This document shows positions 46,742-59,692 of a DNA stretch of 64,000 bases, piece after piece. Positions within the stretch are counted from its first letter, which is position 1. Every line of letters begins with the position of its first letter. The translations under genes and the position numbers were made by a program. This DNA comes from Silene latifolia (Eukaryota; Streptophyta; Magnoliopsida; Caryophyllales; Caryophyllaceae), in NCBI RefSeq assembly GCF_048544455.1, contig NC_133537.1, positions 66,842,134 through 66,906,133 on the forward strand. Reading direction: 5' to 3'. The notes under the pieces were generated by a model. It did no database searches and was not told where the DNA came from. It saw only the letters and a program-made list of their open reading frames with translations.

Positions 46742-49684
46742 CTACTCCTGCTCGTCACTCCGCTCAGCTACCCTTGCCTCGAGGGCAGCAATCTCGACGT
46801 TCCTGACCTCCAACTCCCTCAACAGGCGAGCTGTCTCCTCCTGGGACTGCGCCAGCTCACGCTCCAGGTCACGCTCCCTCTTAAAGTGACAAAGAAATGC
46901 CTCATTTCAATAGATTCATTCAAGTATTTCAAACAAACGCGATAAATTGCAACAAAATTCAAATAAAGAGAATGAGAGGTTCATACCTATCGTTCTCGGC
47001 CACCTGCAAGCGCCTCGATGGCCGTGGCACGTAGCCGGTTGGCCACCCTCTACAACGCCATATGCTGTGACGACGCCACCTGTATTTCAAGAAACAAAAG
47101 GTTCTCAATAAAGAACAAAACGCATTCTTATGCAACAAAGACAGCAAAAGACAATCGAAGCTGGGGGCTTACCCTCCTCACTAAGTTCTGCCACTCCTCC
47201 AGACCAGCATCCGTCACCTCCTCGCCGAAGTCGTGGAGCTCGGAGATTGTCGTCATCCTCGCCGCATCAGTGTACTCAAGGGTCTCGGGATACGCTGGGG
47301 GCTCGACGCCTGCCACCTCGATCTCCTGCAAAGTTCAAATGAATTCATTATTCGACGATCATCCATCAGTTTGTCAAATCAAGTCAAAAGAAAAGGGAAA
47401 GTGAAATACTTACCACGATCAGCCAGTACGCCAGCCTCTGGCGAACAAACAGAGAGTACTCCTCACCAGGAAAGAGAAGAGCATCACCACCAGGAAGGCT
47501 CCCTAAACACCGTCCGGGGAGGATCGATGGGAACCGTGAAAGCGTCACGAGAGCACTGACGAGTCAAGCGCTTGCCCAGGTACCACACTGGACCCATAGG
47601 CGTCCTCAGCAGCAACCATCTCGAGCTCCTAGGATGAAGGACCTCAGCCAAGAAAGGTGGAGCGTTGGGGTAGTCCACCCAAGGTCTGGGCACCTACTAA
47701 AACAAGCAAACGAGGGGTCATTCCTATGATCGGCTCTAAGCAAACAAAGGGTCATTCTTATGATCACTTCTAAGAAACAATGAATAACGATGAGGAAAAG
47801 TGATTGAAGATACTTACGTCACTCAGCTTCAGGGCATTCACGCACCGTCGACAAACATCGTAAGAAGAGCACTGACTCTTCCTACGACACACCACCCAGT
47901 CCCTCACAACTGGGTAAGCCCTCGGCTCAGGCTCCGTCCTCTTGGGAGTGAAGCCCGGAAAGTAGGAGTACACCCACGCCTGCAAAATAAGACAATCGAT
48001 AATGATCTTTCACAATTCGATAGCAAAGAAGAAGTAATGATCTTTCATGATACGCAATAAAGGTTCATACCTCCAAAACGATCCCAGACCGACAAAGAGC
48101 AGGAGAAGTCCCCTTCTCCATCGGCTCAGACGAACCATAGCCCTCATGTAGCGAGTGAGGACCACAAAGCCAGGAGTGACCCAGTCCCACTGACCCAGGT
48201 CACTCAAGTCAGAAAGGAACGGAAGAAGCTTCGTCGACAGCCTCTCCCCCTTGTCACCGAGGTAAAGCGAAGACAAGAACCACTAGAGCCACAGACGAGC
48301 CCTCTCCTCTGCAGTACAAGCAGGAGGTGCCACCTTCCTCCCATCCATCATCACCTTCGTCGGGGTCCTACCCGCAAAGTAGTCCCTAACGTAAGTGCTC
48401 GGCACTAGCCCGGGAACGCTGGCAGCACCCTCTGCATGGTTCCAGCTGATCAGCCTCCTCGCCTCAACCGAGTCCACTCTCATGGCCGTCAACGGCCACA
48501 CCACAGCCTCCTCTCCACACGGCAGACCAGAGATCATGCCGTAGTCCTCCATAGTGACCCCGACCTCCCCGAAAGGCATGTGAAAGGTCGAGGTCGTATC
48601 CCAGTACCGATCAAGGAAGGCTCGAATCAGGCAAAGGTTAGCCCGAAGCTTCCTTTCCTTGATCGCCCTCCACGCTCCCACCAAAGCTTCGAAGGCTCCA
48701 AGCTCAATGATGGCCCTCTTTTCCTCCGTCAAAGCTCCGTAGGCCTCCATCATCATCGTATAGTCAGAAAAGGACCTCATGTTCCTGATCTCCTGTATCC
48801 ATTCGATGCAAAGCTATCTTTAGCTCAAAGCAAAAGAGAAATGAAACGGCAAGTGAATAAGGAAAAATGATGAGGAAATAACAAGTTCAAGACTTACCAT
48901 ACTCCTCACCGTCCTGTAAGACAGGTGGCTCTCTGCGGCCCAAATGAGATGTCGACCATCCCATTTCTCAGCTCATTCAGGTGCCCCCACTAGCTGGCAA
49001 CCACCTCATCCAACGTTGGCCCGCCGCGGGACCTCCTCAACCTCGACATGTACAACCTCCTCGAACACCTCCTCAAAAACGAGAGATGGGTCGAAGTCGG
49101 TGTCCACGTCCATGGGAGCCCTCCCTGACGTAGAAGCCATGTCACCTGCAAAATTAGAGTAAATTAGACCGCGTCAAATGACGACGAGCATCAGTGAAGT
49201 TGGTTTTAAGCCTTTTCAAGCCCCAAAAATGGCCTTTTCTCGCCATCTTTGGCCATTTCTTTCAAAACCCAACCACTCATGTGATAAATTGGGTCAAGTC
49301 AAGTCTAAGTCCAAGCCTAGTCACGGGTTTGAGTCGAAATTTCGGCAGCATTTCGCTATAATGGCGATTATGCCCTAGAAAAGTGTCGTGAAAAAGCCGT
49401 CACAAATAAAAAATCCGAAATATTAGGAAGTTTACCCATCACACAAGGATTCAGAAAACCAAATTTCATCAAAAATGGGCAATCCTAAGGCCATTTTTGA
49501 AGCGATTTTCGAAATAGCTGAGAAACCGTCTCAATTTTACTCAAATGCTCAATACTCAACGAAAATTCAAAAGGAATACATGGTTATGTTCCTAAAATTA
49601 CCAATTATCCATTTCTAATGTCAATTTTACAAGGCAAATCCATTTGGGGGAAAAGCCTCAAATTTACATACCTCGATTAGTCAT
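46742..49684 (-). pseudogene. Plant-mobile-domain gene with introns, antisense in Tat-2
   Basis: Eight exons on the minus strand: 49684-49672, 49145-48898, 48792-48071, 47979-47818, 47697-47414, 47325-47173, 47079-46987, about 46879-46742. Exons 1, 4 and 6 have the same length as in Tat-1, and the splice sites correspond. Exon 3 has the mobile-domain signature STFHMPFGEVGVTMEDYGMI. The last exon is a coiled coil (LERELAQSQEETARLLREL). Stops lie at 49008-49006, 48975-48973, 48285-48283 and at the first codon of exon 5, with frameshifts near 48128 and in exon 5. Plant mobile-domain proteins include MAIN/MAIL factors and transposon-borne copies. The role here is unknown. The start follows from the tiny exon 1, which joins in frame in both copies. 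Confidence 0.78.
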
Positions 49685-50807
49685 GATTAATGGAAGGATT
49701 TGATCAAATTTTGACAGATTTTGGTTGGAATTTGAGAGAGTTTAAGAAATTTTTGTGTTTTGTTATTATGAATAAACACGACTTCTGTCGAGTTTTTACT
49801 CAGACAGGGACGAGCTCAGGAAAGGACGCAGCAGATGTTGCGCCTCTTCCAAGAGTTGCAGCTCTTGCTACGCCTCTTCCCCAGCTTCCCTCCAGCTCAA
49901 ATTTGTGGGCCCATCTTTGTTGCGCCTCTTCTCCAACACCATATATCATATATTTGGTCTATTGGGCATTTATTTTTTTGTCCGGAGCAGTATTTTATCT
50001 CCGAGCAGAATGCGAGCCGTCGCAGTATTTTATCTTCAAGTAGACTGTGAGCCGTCACAGTATTTTATCTCCTAGTAAGGATATTTCATCAAGACTTCGC
50101 GTGCTGAAACGAGCGGGTTTTCGACGGTGTTTCGACACGCCTTATCAATACCCTATTATTTTCCCAGCGAGAGTTCATGACAGCCGATTGTACTTCTCGA
50201 GATATGGAGTTCGCTTGAGACCGACGCAAGCAGATTCCCCCCAGCAGTTTCTACCGACGTCCTGCTGCCCTCAATATTATGTTTTGTTTCCTCTTGGAGT
50301 TCGGCAAAGGTATCGTTCTCCGGATGTTTTCATACCAACCTTTCTTTAGGTTCCCAACCTACTCATGTTCCCATACCTAGCCTTCGCCAATAGGATCCTA
50401 ACCCTTTAGGATCGCTTTTTTCCGGGTTCATACGCCCAAACCATGGTTACCCTTAGGTCGTCTTCTCACTGATGTTTTCCTCTTAGGGTCCCATACCCCT
50501 AGCACAACCCTTATATATCTTTTAGGTCCTAGCCTTAGCTCCTACGCTTAGCCTTAGCTCCTACGCACCTCCGGAAGCATCTCGGAAGGAAGTCTCAGGT
50601 ATGATTTCTTCTTATGGCTGGCGAGCCTCCTTACGTAGTCTAATGGACTTTAAACAACCCTCCCCGATAGTCGACAGACTTTAAAATGTTTCTGACGACA
50701 GGTCCTTGGCTCAGACCCCTTGAGCCGCCTCGCGTCGCCATAGTCGTCAGGTTGTAATCTTCGATTGACCTGGTGGCTATACTTTGACTTTCGCCTTATC
50801 CAAGCCT
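49685..50807. other. Tat-2 3' non-coding region
   Basis: It contains the upstream region of antisense gene 2, with GC-rich CGCCTCTTCCAAGAG at 49841-49855 and two related copies to 49930. The rest is the 3' untranslated region of the element. The part 50290-50807 matches Tat-1 5784-6341. The open frames at 49690-50349 have no family features. Confidence 0.6.
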
Positions 50808-50825
50808 CAGTCAAAGTGGGGGCTC
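50808..50825 (+). promoter_or_regulatory. Tat-2 polypurine tract
   Basis: AGTCAAAGTGGGGGCTC directly before the 3' LTR. It is the plus-strand primer site for reverse transcription. Confidence 0.8.
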
Positions 50826-53169
50826 TGTAGATACCTCATTTCTGCACCTCCCGCAAACCACCCGGTGATGATTGGGCCGCATGTTTGGTACAGGGAATGA
50901 TTTATGACAGTTCGTAAGTTTATCGTCAAGTGATAACTCAAATACTTGTGTCTACCCCTTGGTTGTCATCTACGCGCCATTACGGTCGTTTTGACAGTAA
51001 TTAGAGTTCATTTGGAATCCGGGTAAAAAACCGCTTCATTTTCTAATAAACCGTTTAAAATGCCGAGTCGGAATGTTCTAGAATATTCCGGATATTTATT
51101 CCATAATTTAATTTTATATCCTTTTGGTATAATTTATCCCGAAAACCTTATTTTAAGGAATAAGGAAGTCGAGATCTACCGTAATTCCATAAAAGAAACG
51201 CGGAAATTTTTCTTCCGCAGGAAGAAACCTCTGGGGAAAAGACGCAGCACCTGCCGCGCCTCTTCCAAGAGCCGCAGTGGCTGCTACGCCTCTTCCCCGG
51301 TCCTTTTCTGCGTATTTTCAGATCTTTTTGAGATTTGTTTCCAAAGTTTCAGTCATTCCATAATTCCTCCGTGTGATTAGTATAAATAGGGACCTTCGTT
51401 CCTCATATTTCTCACGTGAGTGTCCGCCCTTCTCTTCTCCCTTTGCATTCTAAGACCGTGCTCTAAGCTTATTGACGTCTATGTGCTTGATCAATCGACC
51501 ACGTAAGCTCGGATCCTTCTGAGCACCAGTCACGTTGCATGACCGACCAATTTGACCAACTACACTCAATTAATCAATCAATTTAATCTAAATCCTCTTA
51601 AGAGGGCACTTTCATCATACATTCGAGTCGAGTAATCAGTAAACGTTAACTTAGTTAATCTCGTTTCGTCAAACATGTAAGTCTGAGGGTGTAAATCTCA
51701 TCTTTTATTATTGTATTTTATTATTGTACCAATTAATGTAAGGTTTACGTCAAAAATATGCTTAAGAACGATTTCTAAAAACCCTTTTATCAAACTGTTT
51801 TTACGCATTAACTATAGGCAGACGTCGAGAAGAAACGCAGCAACTGTTGCGCCTCTTCGAAGAGTCGCAGCATCTGCTGCGCCTCTTCCAGAGGCTGCCG
51901 CAGTTCCTGCTTTTCTTCTTCTTCCTCGCCTCTCTGTTAATTCGTCTTCTTTTGTTTACTTTTTCTTATTTTCTTCTTATTCATTCCTATATAATAATTA
52001 TAACACATATTCATAATAATTTATCGCTTTAAATCCGACTTAAATCCCTTATAATCAATATTTGCGGATTTTCGTCATCAAATCAAACCCGAATTTTGGA
52101 GATTCGATTCGTTCATATAAAATCTCTGGAATTCGACTTTTGTATATGTTTTCATCTGTTTATCACGACTTTCGTATTGTTTCCGTCTTAATAGTTTAAC
52201 CTAAATAAGCCTAATTAATTTGTAATTAATTTCTAATTCGTCTTAATTCGTTCTAATTCGTTTTTACCGCTTTTATGACCGAGTTCGCATGTTAATAATA
52301 TGCTAAACCACTTTCATCTGAGTCAAATATCCATAATCAATCATTAAACACACCAACGAACATTAACAACACGCAGTTCTGACTTCACAGCCAGAACTCA
52401 CCTCAGGAACAGATGCGGTGACCACTGCGCCTCTTCCAAGAGACGCAACATTGCTGCGCCTGTTCCGGGTTGAGCTCTGTCCCTGAACTTCCGTTCTTGC
52501 TTTGACCTAATTCATTAGTTTACGTATTAATTGACTATTAACCGTAATATCACTCTAATCTGTCGGTGTTATCCTAATTTATTTTCTCTTGTTTTTCTCA
52601 GATTATCCGTCTTAAATATATTTTTGATGTAAATCAATTAAACCGTTGTAATTATTGTAATTTTAATTATCGTTATTTATTTATCATATTGTATGGTTTA
52701 TTTATTTGTTCTCACATGTAATTAATTTTAAACCCTAATTCGACGTTAATAAGTGCTAATTATATGTTCACCGACTTAGTTAATTCTCACATGCTGGGAT
52801 TAATCTATGGATGTTGCATTGCATGCATATAATCGACAGCATATCGAGTACAAACGATTTCCCTAATCATTAGTAGAGGCCGCTATCGAGGCGGGCAGGA
52901 TTAGGTGTTCACTAAAAGGACTTCCTAATATGTACCCTCACCCCTTACTCCAGATCTCTGTGAACATCTGTATTCATTGGCATCCACGAGAGTCATTCTA
53001 GACATAGAATGCTAAGGGTAACGAGTTCTTAGTGTCTATGTCACTACTTTGTGTTTTGACATGACGCGAAGTATTCGAACGGTTTTCAATTTTCCACAAT
53101 AAATTGGTGGCGACTCCACAAATGCAAACGCTTGTTTCCCAAGCGCCCCGTGGGCCTTCCGTGTCCACA
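50826..53169 (+). repeat. Tat-2 3' LTR
   Basis: 2344 bp from TGTAGATACC to GTGTCCACA. It pairs with 27725-36340. It is uninterrupted, with the TATA box at 51381-51389, GCGCCTCTTCC motifs, and the PBS-like decamer at 53108-53117. It has ~80 bp near 52627-52715 that the 5' copy lacks. The target duplication CATTG follows. Confidence 0.95.
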
Positions 53170-54078
53170 CATTGAAGTCTTATCTGAGGAAGGGGTGTCC
53201 TTTGATTCTGTTCCATGTGAAAGACCATAGTAAAGTGGATTCGACAGCTGATCAGATACCAGTGGTGGGAGAGTTCCCATATGTTTTTCCGGAAGAGATA
53301 CCATGTTTGCCACCGAAGAGAGACATAGATTTCAGTGTGGAGCTGAAACCAGGGACGGGACCAATCGCTAAGGCCCAGTACCGCATGGGTCCTAAAGAGT
53401 TGGAAGAGCTGAAGAAGCAGTTGGATGATTTGATAGATAAGGGATACATTAGACCTAGTGTATCGCCGTAGGGAGCACCAGTTCTGTTTGTGAAGAAGAA
53501 AGATGGGAGTTTGAGTTTGTGCATCGACCACAGGGAGCTGAATAGGGTTACAGTGAAGAACAAGTATCCTTTGCCAAGGATAGATGATCTGTTTGGCCAG
53601 TTGAGTGGGGCAGGAGTCTTTTCAAAGATTGATTTGAGGCCAGGTTACCATCAGATAAGGATTCGAGATGAGGACATACCGAAGACAGCTTTTCAAACAA
53701 GGTATGGTCATTATGAGTATGTGGTGATGCCGTTTGGGTTGTCTAATGCACTGGCGGTGTTTATGGATTTGATGAACCGGGTCTTCAGTCAGTTTTTGGA
53801 TCGGTTTGTAGCAGTGTTCATAGATGATATCTTTGTCTATTCTAAGACTAAGGAGGAGCATGAGGAGCACTTAAGGTTGGTGTTACAAAATTTGCGTGAC
53901 AATCAGCTGTATGCAAAGTTGTCTAAGTGTGAAATCTGGCTCGAGGAAGTTGCCTTTCTGGGCATGTGATTTCTAAAGATGGTGTATTTGTGGATCTAAT
54001 AAAGATAAAGGTAGTGTCTAAGTAGGAGACACCGCAGAATGTGGCAGAGATCAGGAGTTTCTTAGGTTAGGCCCGGTA
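53170..54078 (+). pseudogene. Gypsy-1 reverse transcriptase
   Basis: The frame resumes after the target duplicate: KSYLRKGCPLILFHVKD, then the RT N-terminal motif FPEEIPCLPPKRDIDF. TAG at 53469-53471 replaces Trp. The frame 53490-53969 carries [26 protein letters not shown] and the active site [12 protein letters not shown] frameshift near 53965 and two stops near 54024 and 54069 follow in the connection region ([15 protein letters not shown] begins the next open frame). Confidence 0.88.
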
Positions 54079-54781
54079 CTATCGTTGGTTTGTGAAAGAC
54101 TTGTCAAAGATCGCCAGACCTATGACAGCGTTGATGAGGAAAGAGAACAGGTTTTGTTGGGATGAAAGTTGTGAGACGGCGTTCCAAACATTAAAGGAGC
54201 GTTTGACCACAGCTCCAGACTTAGCTGTACCTGAAGGGTGTGAGAACTTTGAGGTATATACAGATGCTTCAAAGAATGGGTTAGGATGTGTGTTGATGCA
54301 GAATGGAAAAGTCATTGCCTATGCTTCTAGGCAATTGAAGCCTTATGAGGAAAACTGCCCGACACATGATCTAGAGTTGGGTGCAGTTGTGTTTGCTCTC
54401 AAGATTTGGAGGCACTATCTTTATGGGGCGACCTTTAAGGTGTTTTCAGATCACAAGAGTTTCAAGTACATCTTTACTCAAAAGGAGCTGAACATGAGAC
54501 AGAGGAGGTGGATGGAGTTGATATGGGACTACGACATGGATATCATATACCATGAAGGGAAAGCAAATGTGGTGGCAGATGCGTTGAGCATGAAGAGTGT
54601 GCATTCCTTATGCACAGCTATGTCTTTGATGAGGTTGAGAGATGAGGTGGGGAAGATGGGGATACATGTGATACAAAAAGGAGATGCAAGAGGAGACTTG
54701 ACAGTGGAGCCAGATCTTTATGAGGATATTCGCAAGAAGCAGGCTCTTGATCCTAAGATTAAGGAGTGGAGAGCGGAGTAG
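54079..54781 (+). pseudogene. Gypsy-1 RNase H
   Basis: Open from 54092. The RNase H motifs are kept: [15 protein letters not shown] (Asp), [15 protein letters not shown] (Glu), [11 protein letters not shown] (Asp-His) and [11 protein letters not shown] (last Asp). It ends at TAG 54779-54781, with integrase in another phase after it. Confidence 0.87.
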
Positions 54782-55549
54782 AGAAGGGGACAGTGTCTCG
54801 GTCTCTATTCATACATATGGGAGTGTTCAGTTTGATGGGAGATGGTGTGTTCCTAGTGATGAGGAGTTGAAAAAGGTGATCATGGCAAAGGCTCATTGCA
54901 CATCGTATTCAGTACATCCAGGTGGTGACAAGCTGTATAGAGATTTGAAGAAGACTTTCTGGTGGCCTGGGATGAAAAGAGAAACAGCTGAGTTCGTGGC
55001 TCGATGTTTGACATGTCAGAGGGTTATGGGAGAGAAGCGATAACCACAGGGTAAGATACAGTCTCTTGAGGTACCTGAGTGGAAATTGGAATCTATATCG
55101 ATGAACTTTATAGTGGGTTTACCGAGGAGCTATCAGGGTAACAACATAATATGGATGATAGTTGACCGTTTGACTAAGTCAGCTCACTTTATTCCTATGA
55201 AAGACACATGGAGTAAGGTCCAGTTGGCTAATGGGTACAGGAAACATGTGGTGAGGTTACATGGAGTCCCTAAGGACATTGTGTCAGATCGAGATGCGAG
55301 GTTTATTTCTCGGTTTTGGCAAGAGTTGCTGGAGATGATGGGAACTACCTTGAAGATGTGTACTGCTTTTCATCCTACAACAGATGGACAGGCAGAGAGA
55401 ACTATCAAGACTCTGGAAGATATGTTACGAGCTTGTGTGATGGAGTTTGGTGTTAGCTGGGAAGATAGGTTGGATTTGATTGAGTTTTCTTACAACAACA
55501 GCTACCATACGAGTATTGGGATGGCACCATTTGAGGCTTTGTATGGGAG
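54720..55549 (+). pseudogene. Gypsy-1 integrase, truncated by Copia-B
   Basis: The zinc-binding domain H2C2 is seen at about 54909-55030 (VHPGGDKLYRDL, CLTCQRV). TAA at 55041-55043 interrupts it. In the core, the expected first catalytic Asp is Asn (ISMNFIVGLPRS). The second Asp (IVSDRDARF) and Glu (GQAERTIKTL) are kept. The frame runs into the Copia-B LTR after FEALYG at 55549. The integrase C-terminus and any chromodomain lie outside the window. Confidence 0.87.
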
Positions 55550-55964
55550 TGAAAGATCATAAATCCTAATTAGACTCTCTAATTAAAAGTCAAATTATCT
55601 CATAATTTGTTATTAGGTGATCTATATGTAACATGCATGCAATATAAAAGCATATTAATATAAAGATGGAGGAAATTTGATTTCCTTACATTGGTTTAAT
55701 GGTAAAAATGGGCACAATCAAGATCTCCTATCTTGATTGATCTTGAGCTTAAATAAAGGATGATCCTCCTAACCAAATCTTAAAAGAGAAGATCTCTAAT
55801 CAATATGCACCCAAGAACAATTACCTAATGCCATACAAATATTAACTAGATATTTGTAAAGATCTACCCTTTATAATATGTAAAATATTACTAACACCCT
55901 TAGTAAATATTTAGATTACTAACATTCTTAGTAGATGATTTTTATTAGACTAAATTAACAATTA

Positions 55965-57318
55965 CTCCCTTTTATATATAACTTTTCTAAAATAACTCCC
56001 TTATGAAAACTTTTTAATAATTTACTCCCACAAAATGTTCTCAGGTCAAAAATTACACCCATTTACACTTTCAGGTGAAAAATGTTATTTTATGACCGTT
56101 TTGCCTCTATGTAAATTCATATCTTCTTCCCCATTCCCCCCTTGTCAAACTTTATGGGTTTGAAACATTGTGTTTTCACAGGAATTTCAATACCTATCAA
56201 CCCCATACCAACCAAAATACCCAAACTAACACTTCAATTGAATGTTTTCAACTGTTAAAACAAAATAATTTGGTAACCCTCATTCTTTACTAAACAAAAG
56301 ATACCCAAAAATTTGTGCTCTTTTTTGTCAATATCACTTCTGCCATTCACCACCACCAACAACTCGCCTCGAAAACACCATAGCCACGAGCGTCGCCTTG
56401 CACCACCAACAATCACCGAGTCTCCTTTCAACCACCATCACTCACACAGTCATCTGGGTAATGTGCAATTTTGTGAAAAATTTGATTAATTGAGGAGGAA
56501 TTGGGTCTGGGCAATGTTCAATTTTGTGAAAAATTTGATTAATTGAGGAGGAATTGGGTTGGTGAATTGAAATTAGGGTCTAGGATGGGGTGATTTTCAT
56601 TTAAGGATCATATAATGTTATTTGAGGCATTCTTCAATTGAAAATGTCATAGAATGAGAAAACCCCAATTAAGCCCAACAACACCTCCGGTTCATGCTGA
56701 TAACTTTATCTTCAAATGAGTTTTCTTAGTAAAGACATGAAATTAATTGTTACCTGGAACTAAACTGTGTATCTTAGAAGCAAGTTGATCCATCATGTAG
56801 TATGCACATATGTATTCGAAGCAAGTAGGAATCACATCTCAAAGCCGATATGACGTCATTTCTCATCTAATGACGATGAAGATGTTCCGATAAATCGGCT
56901 CAACTCTTGTTTATCCACCTTGTTTCTTGGTGTGACATATTGTTGTTGTTGATCTATTTGCGGTGTCGAGGAAATGCCCTAGCCTTGTCAGTTGAAAACT
57001 CAAATTGGCTGCTAAATCTTTTCTTTATATTATTTCAGTCATGAAGAAGATTGGAGGAAGTAAGGGAGTAAAGGGATGGAGTAAATGTTTAATGTGTTTA
57101 AGTGATTAATGGAGAATGATAAATAAAGAAGATGAACATAGATAAGGGTATTTTCGTCATAAAATTAGGCTTCTAATAAGAAAATTCAAATATTGACGGA
57201 ATATGTCATCGGATTGTCCAAATGGGTGCAATTTTTTAACTGAGAACATTTTATGGGAGTAAATTATTAAAAAGTTTTCATAAGGGAGTTATTTTAGAAA
57301 GTGATATATAAAAGGGAG
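55965..57318. mobile_element. Stowaway-like element with ~110-bp inverted ends
   Basis: Ends CTCCCTTTTATATAT and ATATATAAAAGGGAG are flanked by TA on both sides (55963-55964, 57319-57320). The inverted repeat runs on for about 100-120 bp with few mismatches. No transposase frame is present. Inside, a ~52-bp stretch is duplicated in tandem (about 56460-56570). TA target and CTCCC ends fit the Tc1/mariner Stowaway group, but the long inverted ends are unusual for it. Confidence 0.75.
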
Positions 57319-57411
57319 TAATTATTAATTTACTCTTTTTATTATTTTAGAGAGATAAAATAATTTTCTTTTTCACATGCAAATGTTCAAGTAAGTAGAA
57401 AAATGAACAAA

Positions 57412-57436
57412 TGTGTGTGTGTGTGTGTGTGTGTGT
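57412..57436. repeat. (TG)n microsatellite
   Basis: About twelve TG units in the Copia-B LTR. Confidence 0.95.
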
Positions 57437-58026
57437 ATAAAGAGGAGGGAGGCCGAATGAGTGTAGAGGGAGGAGGAGTGCTTTTTGCAATTTTTTATGT
57501 CCAATAAGAAATAGCATGGGGTAGACAAAATGGGTGGAAAAGCACACCCAATAAGAAAATGAGGTGTATAATGATTATGCCTCATGCACAATTACACACA
57601 CAATTACACGGTCCAATGTGCCCTTATCGAGTCCATTTCGGGTCTTATATTTGTCGCACAAATACGTATAATTATTATTTTAAACATCGTTTTAGGTTTA
57701 AATAATTCCCGATTAATTTTGTCCAAAACACTCCGTAAATGTACGTGTACAACTACACATATTATTTACGTACTAATATTAATCACATTAATCAATTAGT
57801 ACAATTTTAGTGAATTAATAATTAATTAACTAAAACCCGTCTCATAAAATTTATTATTCAATTATCGCATAATTAAATAATAACTACCGCACCTCGGCAA
57901 CTCGAAATCTCTCTAAACAGATCGACTAACCTTTTAGTCAATAAATCAAGGGACTAAATAAATTGTATCTCATACAATTAATTAGTTGGCAATTGGGTTT
58001 TGTTCCTTTAGGTGTGATTGAAAGGG

Positions 58027-58108
58027 GTCAATTGATCACCGCCATCTCACGACAATAACGTCAAACTCTAGTCAGCCAACCGTTATCGATTTACGTTAAT
58101 CAACTGAC
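58027..58108 (-). other. Conserved U3 hairpin, Copia-B
   Basis: Outer stem GTCAGTTGAT/ATCAATTGAC with one G:U-type pair, inner stem ATAACG/CGTTAT, loop with TTGGCTGACTAGAGTTTGA. It begins 88 bp from the LTR start. Confidence 0.7.
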
Positions 58109-58196
58109 GAGGATCATAAAATAAATATCCTGATGATATTCCTTTAATGAGATTTATGATGTAAACGCGTTATTGTGGAGGACACTTACTCCAACA

Positions 58197-58996
58197 ATCT
58201 CCCACTTGTCCGACACAAGGTGTGCGCTATCAATTCTCTTGTCCGTTTTAATCTCTCACTCAATGCAAGGTTTCTTTCAGGTCACACTTGCACATGAACA
58301 TATCGCGAGTGGTTTTCTCGATCAGGAGTGTGACAACAAGACCGGAAAAATCTACTATAGATTACTTCCGAGCGTGGCCACGCATTTATAGTCACAACTC
58401 CTCGAGTGGCCTTGAGATATAGAAACCCAACGTGGGTGGACAATTCATGTATGCCCTATCTATCTTTGCTCAATACAGATCACCATGACTCGGAAGATGC
58501 CCTTTGGCCTCCTTTCACGGCACGACCTAGGACAAAAACCAAAGTCACTCGAAAACTGCACTAACTTGGATAATAGTCTCTAGTCAAAAGAATCGAATCA
58601 TAGGAACATCTTAGAGATCCCTGCCATGACCAGGCGTCTATAATAGAACTAAGAGACTCTCTAAATGGTCTTTGTCCAGCAAAGTGTCACACACTCTGCC
58701 TATGTAATCGACTAGTCATCACGTATGACCTCATGGTGTTGAACCAACCATCAATCGACTTACAATCTAGTCACTCCGAGACGTCACCTCATTAAGTGAC
58801 TAGGGACAAAATACAATTTTCATCTTATTCACTTGAATAGTGTTCAACACTGTCTCCACAACTTATTCAGATAAACAAGGTATTATAAATTTAGTCACAC
58901 TAAATGAAAGTATTCATAAATGAATGATTAAACAATGAATGCGATTATCATATATATAAAAAGTGATATAATATCCAATTATTACATATCCATAAT
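58197..58996 (-). other. Copia-B 3' non-coding block
   Basis: It runs from the polypurine tract (GGACAAGTGGGAGAT on the minus strand) to the RNase H stop. It shares ordered blocks with Copia-A and Copia-C, including the palindrome GCGTGGCCACGC at 58372-58383. No open frame. Confidence 0.7.
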
Positions 58997-59692
58997 CTAA
59001 AGAAATTCTGGTACTCGTCTCAATCCCATTGCGACGCCATGACCATCATGTTTACCCTTTGATACCGGCTTGGTTAAAGGATCAGCAATATTATCGTCTG
59101 TCCCAACCTTACAAATGTCAATTTCCTTCCTTTTCACATAATCTCTAATTACATGGTATTTCCTTTCAATGTGTCTAGATTTATTACTAGACTTCGGCTC
59201 TTTGGCTTGAAAAATAGCCCCACTGTTATCACAATATAGAGTGATCGGATCTTTGGCGGAATGGACTACTCCTAGTCCCTCTATGAATTTTCGAATCCAA
59301 ACAGCTTCCTTTGCAGCCTCAGACGCTGCAAGGTACTCAGCCTCTGTTGTAGAATCCGCGGTAACGCTTTGCTTGAAGCTCTTCCAGCAGACAACTCCTC
59401 CATTTAGCATAAATACATAGCCGGATTGGGATTTCATATCATCCCGATCGGTTTGGAAACTTGCGTCCGTGTAACCTCTTATACGCAACTCAGCTTCTCC
59501 TCCAAACACTAAGAACGAATCCTTAGTCCTTCTCAAGTACTTAAGTATGTTCTTTACGGCTATCCAGTTACTCTCACTGGGCTTGGCTTGATAACGACTT
59601 GTCATGCTCAAGGCATACACGATGTCGGGACGAGTGCAAATCATAGCATACATGATAGACCCAACAGCGGAAGCATAAGGGATGGTCTTCAT
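58997..59692 (-). pseudogene. Copia-B RT end and RNase H
   Basis: 231 codons open from 59692. It starts in the RT connection ([18 protein letters not shown]). RNase H motifs: [12 protein letters not shown] (Asp), ADSTTEAEYLAASEA (Glu), LYCDNSGAIFQAKEP (Asp) and NIADPLTKP (last Asp), so the triad is kept. It ends at PEFL plus stop. Upstream, the sequence between 59692 and the RT frame is disturbed by a short duplication and a deletion. Confidence 0.88.

Larger units (their letters stand above)
27725..53169 (+). mobile_element. Tat-2: complete Tat/Ogre-like Ty3/gypsy element with nested LINE
   Basis: It has LTRs of ~2.3 kb (27725-36340 with a LINE inside, and 50826-53169). A 5-bp target duplication CATTG lies at 27720-27724 and 53170-53174. 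The primer site complements an Arg-type tRNA as in Ogre elements. Then come gag, protease, RT, two RNase H domains and integrase in gypsy order. A 7-kb spacer with two antisense genes precedes the polypurine tract. Without the LINE and its duplicated target the element is about 19 kb. By eye the LTRs differ by a few percent, and the 3' LTR has ~80 bp extra near 52627-52715. Confidence 0.95.
55550..58196 (-). repeat. Copia-B 3' LTR with inserted DNA element
   Basis: It reads from 58196 (TGTTGGAGTAAGTG) to 55550 (GATCTTTCA) on the minus strand. Without the 1354-bp insert at 55965-57318 it is ~1290 bp. The U3 hairpin is at 58108-58027. A (TG)n microsatellite lies at 57412-57436. The left limit rests on the break in the Gypsy-1 integrase frame. 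Confidence 0.8.

Noticed and set aside
44672-49162. Host genes at 44-49 kb instead of element genes
   Set aside because: The region lies between integrase and polypurine tract of Tat-2, inside exact target duplicates, and the mobile-domain gene recurs in Tat-1.
56341-56580. Possible captured gene fragment in the Stowaway-like element
   Set aside because: The CACCACCAAC-rich part gives no frame of useful length. I could not support any host gene.
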